Source: Protea cynaroides (Eukaryota; Streptophyta; Magnoliopsida; Proteales; Proteaceae). From it: a stretch of DNA of 64,000 nt. A program made the position numbers and the translations under genes. Where the stretch lies: positions 92,536,549-92,600,548 of the forward strand of contig CM053274.1 in the NCBI GenBank assembly GCA_028583415.1, read 5' to 3'. Below are positions 58,696 through 64,000 of the stretch, piece after piece; position 1 is the first letter of the stretch, and the number at the start of each line of letters is the position of its first letter. The notes beneath the pieces are model-generated. The model made no database searches, was not told where the DNA came from, and saw only the letters and a list, made by a program, of their open reading frames with translations.

Positions 58696-61106
58696 TGCAG
58701 GGTTCAGGTGAGGTGAAGAATGGTGTTTTAATATTCCTGCCCGGAGTGCCTGGACCCGTGCAGAGACAGGGTCTGGTCTTCATAAGGTCTGCAATACCTA
58801 CCTACAGTAAGACCTTCCACTTCTGGTAGGTTGATAGAGGCGACGATCTGAACTCCCTCTCGGCTTACCTCAGCTCATGCCATGATGGCGTTCACTAAGG
58901 ATGATCAGCTCAACACCAACCTCGCCCAAGGTACGTGTCCCTCACTCAGCCCTTTTCTTTCCTTTCCAACTATATAACAGGTGGTGTTCTTAGAAGATTC
59001 CTTGATATATGATCTTGTATTATGCTCTCTTAATTTCTATGCTCAATCGTATATAACATGATATGATCATGTTGAGATTCGATCGGGTTTAAGGACTTAT
59101 TGAACCATGGTGTTAGATGCGCGTAGATAAAGTATCCGGATTGGTTTATTTCATCCGACACGTACCCAACATTCCATGCATTTCGTTACATCAGTTTAGG
59201 TATACAACAAATTTTTCACAACAATGGGATTACAGTTTGTCCACGTAGCTGACATCCAAAGGGTGCTACACACTCTGTAGCAACTTGAAAAAGGCTTATA
59301 TCAAACAATAGAAGAACCAACTTGAAAAAAATCAGTCTCTCTTTTTTCAGTAGGATGAGTCATTTGATCATAAACTGATTCAAACCAAGCTGATGATAGC
59401 TACTGTTTCACGCGTTTGGATAGTGTGAATGGAAGGAAAAGAGTGGGTTGATAGTCAAATAATGCCTACTTAGGAAAACAGAGGAATCAGGAATCATGCA
59501 AATACAAGGTAGATTTCATTAATATCATTCTAGTTTAAAGTAACCCATACTGAACTCACAGCTGCACTCTTACCATACAGTTCTAACATGCAATCCTCAT
59601 GACAGTTCTTTCTTAATCTGACATCCAACCACATGGGTCATGGAGCTGTCTTAATGACTAGGAATTCCCACTCTATTACAGTTTCTGGACTTGCTGAAGA
59701 ATGAGTTGATAAGGGATAGGAATCTGAAAGTATGATTCTTCAAAATCCTTAATTCATAGTAAAATATCAGACTATGTTCTCTATACAACTGTAGCTACCT
59801 CCTATTATTTGCCATTTGCTCAAGATCAAATCTAATCTATCCAACCAAAGGATTAGTGTAAGTTTAAGCATTTTGTTATCCTTTATGTGGGCACCCTCAG
59901 AGGCTAACCATCACAGCTCGTGTGCAATAAATACTGCTAAGCTGTTGCAAAACTGTGCAGTGGACAGTCCTCTAAGGACCTACAGATTTCCTAATGATAT
60001 CTGATTTCAGAAACTTTCAGAAGTCTACTGAGCATGCAAAATGCTAGAACCAACCATATATATACTAGATGGGAAGAAAGAGAAAAATATCACTATTTAT
60101 TAAGGAGATTCAAAAGTCAAAATGGAGGGGTTTTTAATATCATAAACCTTTAGGTTGTCTTGATTAAAAAATAGATGGAGACCTAAAAATCCAACCATTT
60201 ATTGAAGTATAAAAAGGTTCACCAGTGAGTTCCTTTGAGGGTTGGAACTCTACTGCCAATTAAATAGTTTTTTTTTTCACCTTTATCAGCTTTTTGGCTT
60301 GAAGGGATTTAAGGGACTTGGTGACTACATGGTCTTGAAGACTTGTTTCTCGTTTCATGTCCCTTGTCCGGATTCCCATGTCTTGCTTGCTTTTGAGATT
60401 CAGATCCTGTAGTGCTGAGAATTTTTGTCTTCTCCGGTCCCAAATTAAATGAGTTTTTGACCTTCAGCCATGCAAGTATTAGCTGTTACTTTATCTTGTT
60501 ACTGATTTGCACATCAACATATTAAATGTACTTGCAATTTTAGGTCTGGGCTTTCCTTTTTTGCTCCTCTATATAGTTTTTGTTGTTTATTCACTACTGG
60601 GCAGTTAAATTGATTAGACTTTATTTCCATTGTCCCACCATCACATGGGAGAAAATGATCAGATTCCTATTTATTTCCAACCATGATGTCATAATGACAT
60701 CTGATGCTTTATACTAACCTATTCATAATGGAAAGATATTGAGAGGCAAATTAACTGTTTTATTGAGTTTGGAATTGCAAATACAGAACACATTTAGTCA
60801 CGATGTCATCTGGTCTGTTTCTTGTCTAAACTACGTTTGATTTTTACCTCTTTGGTGAAATTTTAGATATGGCTTGATCCTCTATTTTGGACCTTTGATT
60901 TGTATTTTTTTTTATCTTAGTTGTATATATGTTATAATATATACTAGATACATAGGATTTAGCACTTGTTTGGACTTTGCTTTAGTTTTGGGCATATTCT
61001 TTGTAGTGGGCTTAATTATAAAGTCCCTGAATGGGCCAGGTCTAATGGATTGTATGGAAATAGATATTTAATTATTAGTGACCCCATGCTTAAGTTATAA
61101 GGGAGT

Positions 61107-61230
61107 CCAAATCCTCTCCTCGCCTCCTCCTCGGCCATCCAACCGTTGGAGTGTGAGTCGGCTTGAACTCCAACACACTCCAATGGTTGAATGGGGCGGG
61201 AGCCGGAGAGGCGGGGAGGAGAGGATTTGG
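61107..61230. mobile_element. GC-rich foldback element 4
   Basis: CCAAATCCTCTCCTCGCCTC at the left matches the reverse complement of GCGGGGAGGAGAGGATTTGG at the right; pairing continues inward through CCATCCAACCGTTGGAGTGT. Flanks TTATAAGG and TAATAAGG may be the target duplication. Same build as elements 1-3, but a different sequence. Confidence 0.6.
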
Positions 61231-62041
61231 TTTCGTAATAAGGTTAGTTGTTAGTATTTTTTTTTAATTTTTGTAGCTGATAAGGTTTAGTTAAGGTTCA
61301 CTTTTTGAGTCATTTTAAGGACTCCTCCTTTCTGCCACACATGGGAGAAGTTCTTTTGTAGCTAACGAAGGAATTTCACAATAAATTCTTCCACCAGTCC
61401 CTTCGAAGGGCCTTCTGGGACTAAAAAGCAGGACACTTTGGGAAGAGGTAAGGACCTTGTTTTTCTCTCTTATGACAAAAATTTTCTACGCTGGCCCACT
61501 TGTAAAGGTTTCCTAAGATGGCCACTTATTTCTGCCATGTAAGTGGTGTGGCAATTCTTATAATTGAATATTTAAAAAATGTTCTAGATTAGCACCTGTC
61601 AAATTTCAGACTGGAATTCAATAAGATACTCCCATATAAGTCTATGCCTCTCCATCCGTATTTGTCAGCCTTCCATTTCTTAGCATGTACCATCTTCGTA
61701 GTGGTGTATAGTCCTTAAATTTTTATACTTAATTTTGCCACTTGGCCAACACTGATTAGAATGAAACTTGACATGTGAGTAGGAGACCTTGAGGTCTGAG
61801 GTCTGAGGTCTACCTGTACAAAAATTACAATCCTATCTGATCTTCCATGTACTAGAACAAAAGCCCACTCCCACTCCATTTCTTGTTCTGTATGATTGCA
61901 ACATATAAATCTTTTAGATGATATGCCCCATGAATATAATTGTTATAACTGTAACAATTCTTGCATCAGTTCATTTCTACCATCCCACCTAGAGAACTAT
62001 ATTTGAAAGTCCCTCCACTTATGAGTTCGAAATTTTGAGAT

Positions 62042-62166
62042 CATAGCTGTCAAGGCATTGCCTAGGTGTCCAGGCACACTAGTGGCATCTTAGAAAATCG
62101 GACGCCTTGGTCGGGCGACCGTCATGCCTCCAACTCGTGGTTCACCTTAACGCCTTGACAACTATG
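62042..62166. mobile_element. Small MITE, 125 bp, probable 8 bp target duplication
   Basis: Ends CATAGCTGTCAAGGCATT and (reverse complement) CATAGTTGTCAAGGCGTT; flanks TTTGAGAT and TCTGAGAT differ at one base. An 8 bp duplication fits the hAT superfamily. No coding content. Confidence 0.65.
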
Positions 62167-62747
62167 TCTGAGATGGAAACTTAACTTGCCCCATGGATAT
62201 CATTGCTAGAACTGAAACAATTCTTGCATCAGTCATTATTCTTCCATCTAGAATCACTTCTATCATATCTTCTTTCTTGGTAATTAAAATTTTCATAGCT
62301 TAAGGGGAAGATCATAAAATTAATGATAGGTGAAGAAATAGAAGTTTGTGATGTTGTGGAGACAAATAAAAGCCTTTCAAAATTAAGGGGACGATCTTAA
62401 AAAAAGAAGATAGGTAAAAGTAATAGAAGTTTGTGATGCTGAGCCAAATAAAAGATTTCAGAATGAAGTTAGTGTTTCAGAAAATGCACAATGTGGGAGT
62501 TGGGGGGAAATCACTTGGGCTATACGAGTTCCCGTGGTTATACCTTTGGGTTTGGGACTGCTGTGATTAATATAGGTTGATTAGCTCTTGGTGGGAATAT
62601 TGTTTTTGAAAATCTTGTAGCTCCAGTCAATTAGCTACTGGTACTGGTGTTATCTTTCCAAATGTCACTCACATAATTAATAAAACTACCAAGAGATGCA
62701 AATTGTGAAATTAAAATCATTGGATATTCTAGTTGCATTTCTTTCAG

Positions 62748-63115
62748 GAGATAGAATGGAGCTCTTATCTGAACTAGAGCATGCATGGTAAAGTAGCCAG
62801 TCATACTCATATACGAAAGCTCTCAGCTGAGAGTGTTGGTAGTGACATGAGTTCTGTAAGAGGTAGCAAAATATCGAATTCTGGGACACCTAATTCATAT
62901 GGTGATGGATCCCTTGACTTCATGGAGGTGTTGAAGCTCGAACTTCTACTGAAATTCTTGGAATGTATAGATAGTTCTGCCATTGGATGCGAAATAAAAT
63001 GAATGGAGTTCTAATGACCATGCAGCAGAGACTAAATACAGCTAAAACAGACATGGAGGATCTTATTGCAAGACTTAATCAAGAAATGACTGTAAAAGAT
63101 TACCTTACAACAAAG
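62748..63115 (+). pseudogene. PX-domain protein (EREX-like) exon remnant
   Basis: After a TTTCTTTCAG acceptor the plus strand reads DRMELLSELEHA, then a stop/frameshift, HTHIRKLSAESVGSDMSS, SNSGTPNSYGDGSLDFME, a further shift, then MNGVLMTMQQRLNTAKTDME, DLIARLNQEMTVKDYLTTK and a GTGAAT donor. This is the linker and start of the coiled coil of plant PX-domain proteins of the EREX group (endosomal Rab5 effectors). No PX-domain exon was found upstream in the window and at least two frame breaks are visible, so I call a pseudogene fragment. A gene continuing past the right edge with assembly errors is possible. Confidence 0.6.
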
Positions 63116-64000
63116 GTGAATGCCAGCACATCCCTGTGCATTGGAATGAGTTGTAGTCAAGTTTTTCTTCCTATTTCTCTGGTATAATATTCCTGTGCTT
63201 TGGTCTGTGAAAATGAGTTGCTGATTTCATTGACTAAGGGTTCAAACCTTGTCAGCTTCCTTCTAACCTAACCATGGACACAGTTTTCCAACACAGTCCA
63301 TTTGATAAAGAAATCAAAAATGAATTCACTATGCAATAATGAGATAATGTAATGGAAATCTCACAACACCGATAAGTGTAAGTGTAACAATAAAACAATG
63401 ACTCAAAACCCTAACTCAGGGAACCCCATTCAAACTCATCTCTTAGGTTAGGGCATTAAGACACGAAAATAAGTATATATATCTCCTCCAAATCAAGTCG
63501 ATCCATCGGATCGGGTTGGTTCACTCCCCGTACCATTAAGCGAGATTAATGACGGGTATCAAAAACTTCAAAAACTTGTTAGACCAGATCAATCTTCAAA
63601 ACAGGTACAAGAATTTAAGTCATAAGCATAATAAATACACATTTTATTTTATTTTATTGTATGCTAAAGGTTTTGTGCCTGTGTGTGGTCAATGCACTTC
63701 ATTTTCTTGTGTGGTTCTTATTTTTTAAGTGAGAGAAAAAAAAAAGGTTTTGTGTGCAAGAAACAAGAACTAGTGCCGTGATGTTGCAGAAGATCAGACT
63801 TTTTATTATATATTAATTAGAAAAAAAATAATATATAGATTAGGTTTCGTATGAATTATTGAAGTAAGGAAAATGCTGGATCTACTTAGTTTAGAAGATA
63901 AATATCAAGATATCTATGAGCAAAAAAGAATTGTATAAAAGGGGTTCCATTTTTTTTTTAATTTAAGAATAATAATTTTTAAAACTTCATATTCTTCCAT
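63116..64000. other. Right edge, nothing recognised
   Basis: AT-rich sequence after the PX remnant. No next exon of the PX family and no repeat structure seen. Confidence 0.5.

Larger units (their letters stand above)
58696..62747. other. Mostly empty intergenic region
   Basis: No established gene. At 58884-58931 a short frame MMAFTKDDQLNTNLAQ runs into a good GTACGT donor and could be a first exon, but nothing downstream confirms it. A foldback element (61107-61230) and a MITE (62042-62166) are the only clear repeats. Frames at 59816 and 60874 have no family resemblance. Confidence 0.55.

Noticed and set aside
1..64000. CRISPR array, operon or bacterial/phage system
   Set aside because: All genes are spliced plant genes; the repeats are eukaryotic transposons and microsatellites.

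Overview
The window is nuclear DNA of a flowering plant. It is AT-rich, with spliced genes (GT..AG introns of 0.1 to 4.3 kb), plant-specific gene families, plant LTR retrotransposons, tRNA-derived SINEs of the Au type, MULE-like and MITE elements, and long (AT)n and (GA)n microsatellites. I cannot fix the species; a non-grass angiosperm with an old, transposon-rich genome fits.

Three genes look intact and splice in frame throughout: a type-B monogalactosyldiacylglycerol synthase (24154-27239, +, 451 aa, 8 exons), the ER membrane protein complex subunit 7 homologue (30163-35095, -, 207 aa, 7 exons) and a membrane-anchored short-chain dehydrogenase/reductase of the DHRS7 type (38055-53917, +, 330 aa, 12 exons). 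The SDR gene is stretched to 15.9 kb by intronic insertions: a LINE remnant, an Au SINE, MITEs, LTR fragments and duplications. The three genes do not form an obvious pathway.

Four decayed genes surround them. A PPR pseudogene (about 1020-10075, -) is split by two LTR insertions, and the coding sense can be followed across both. An unnamed conserved plant gene (10346-18472, -) carries several lesions and holds nested LTRs in an intron. A scrambled CYP734A/BAS1-like P450 locus (56453-58695) ends in a large inverted repeat. A PX-domain (EREX-like) exon fragment (62748-63115, +) lies near the right edge.

Layout: 1-10.1 kb PPR pseudogene plus a deleted chromovirus (itself hit by a MULE-like element) and a solo LTR; 10.3-18.5 kb broken gene with a 1.16 kb solo LTR containing a 2.54 kb solo LTR, set in an approximately 840 bp tandem duplication; 18.5-23.8 kb intergenic with MITEs and GC-rich hairpin elements; 24-27.2 kb MGDG synthase; 27.2-30.2 kb intergenic with a hairpin element carrying a 9 bp target duplication; 30.2-35.1 kb EMC7; 35.2-38 kb LINE remnant; 38-53.9 kb SDR; 54.6-56.2 kb second MULE-like element; 56.4-58.7 kb P450 wreck; 58.7-64 kb mostly empty.

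The items most worth a second look are the inverted P450 hairpin (a candidate young small-RNA locus), a 124 bp insertion with a 17 bp target duplication and a paralogous empty site, a MULE-like family whose TIRs carry three iterated motifs, a family of GC-rich foldback elements, a 49 bp duplication that gives EMC7 a two-codon uORF, and a perfect 17 bp stem just upstream of the SDR start. I saw no complete new multi-gene system.
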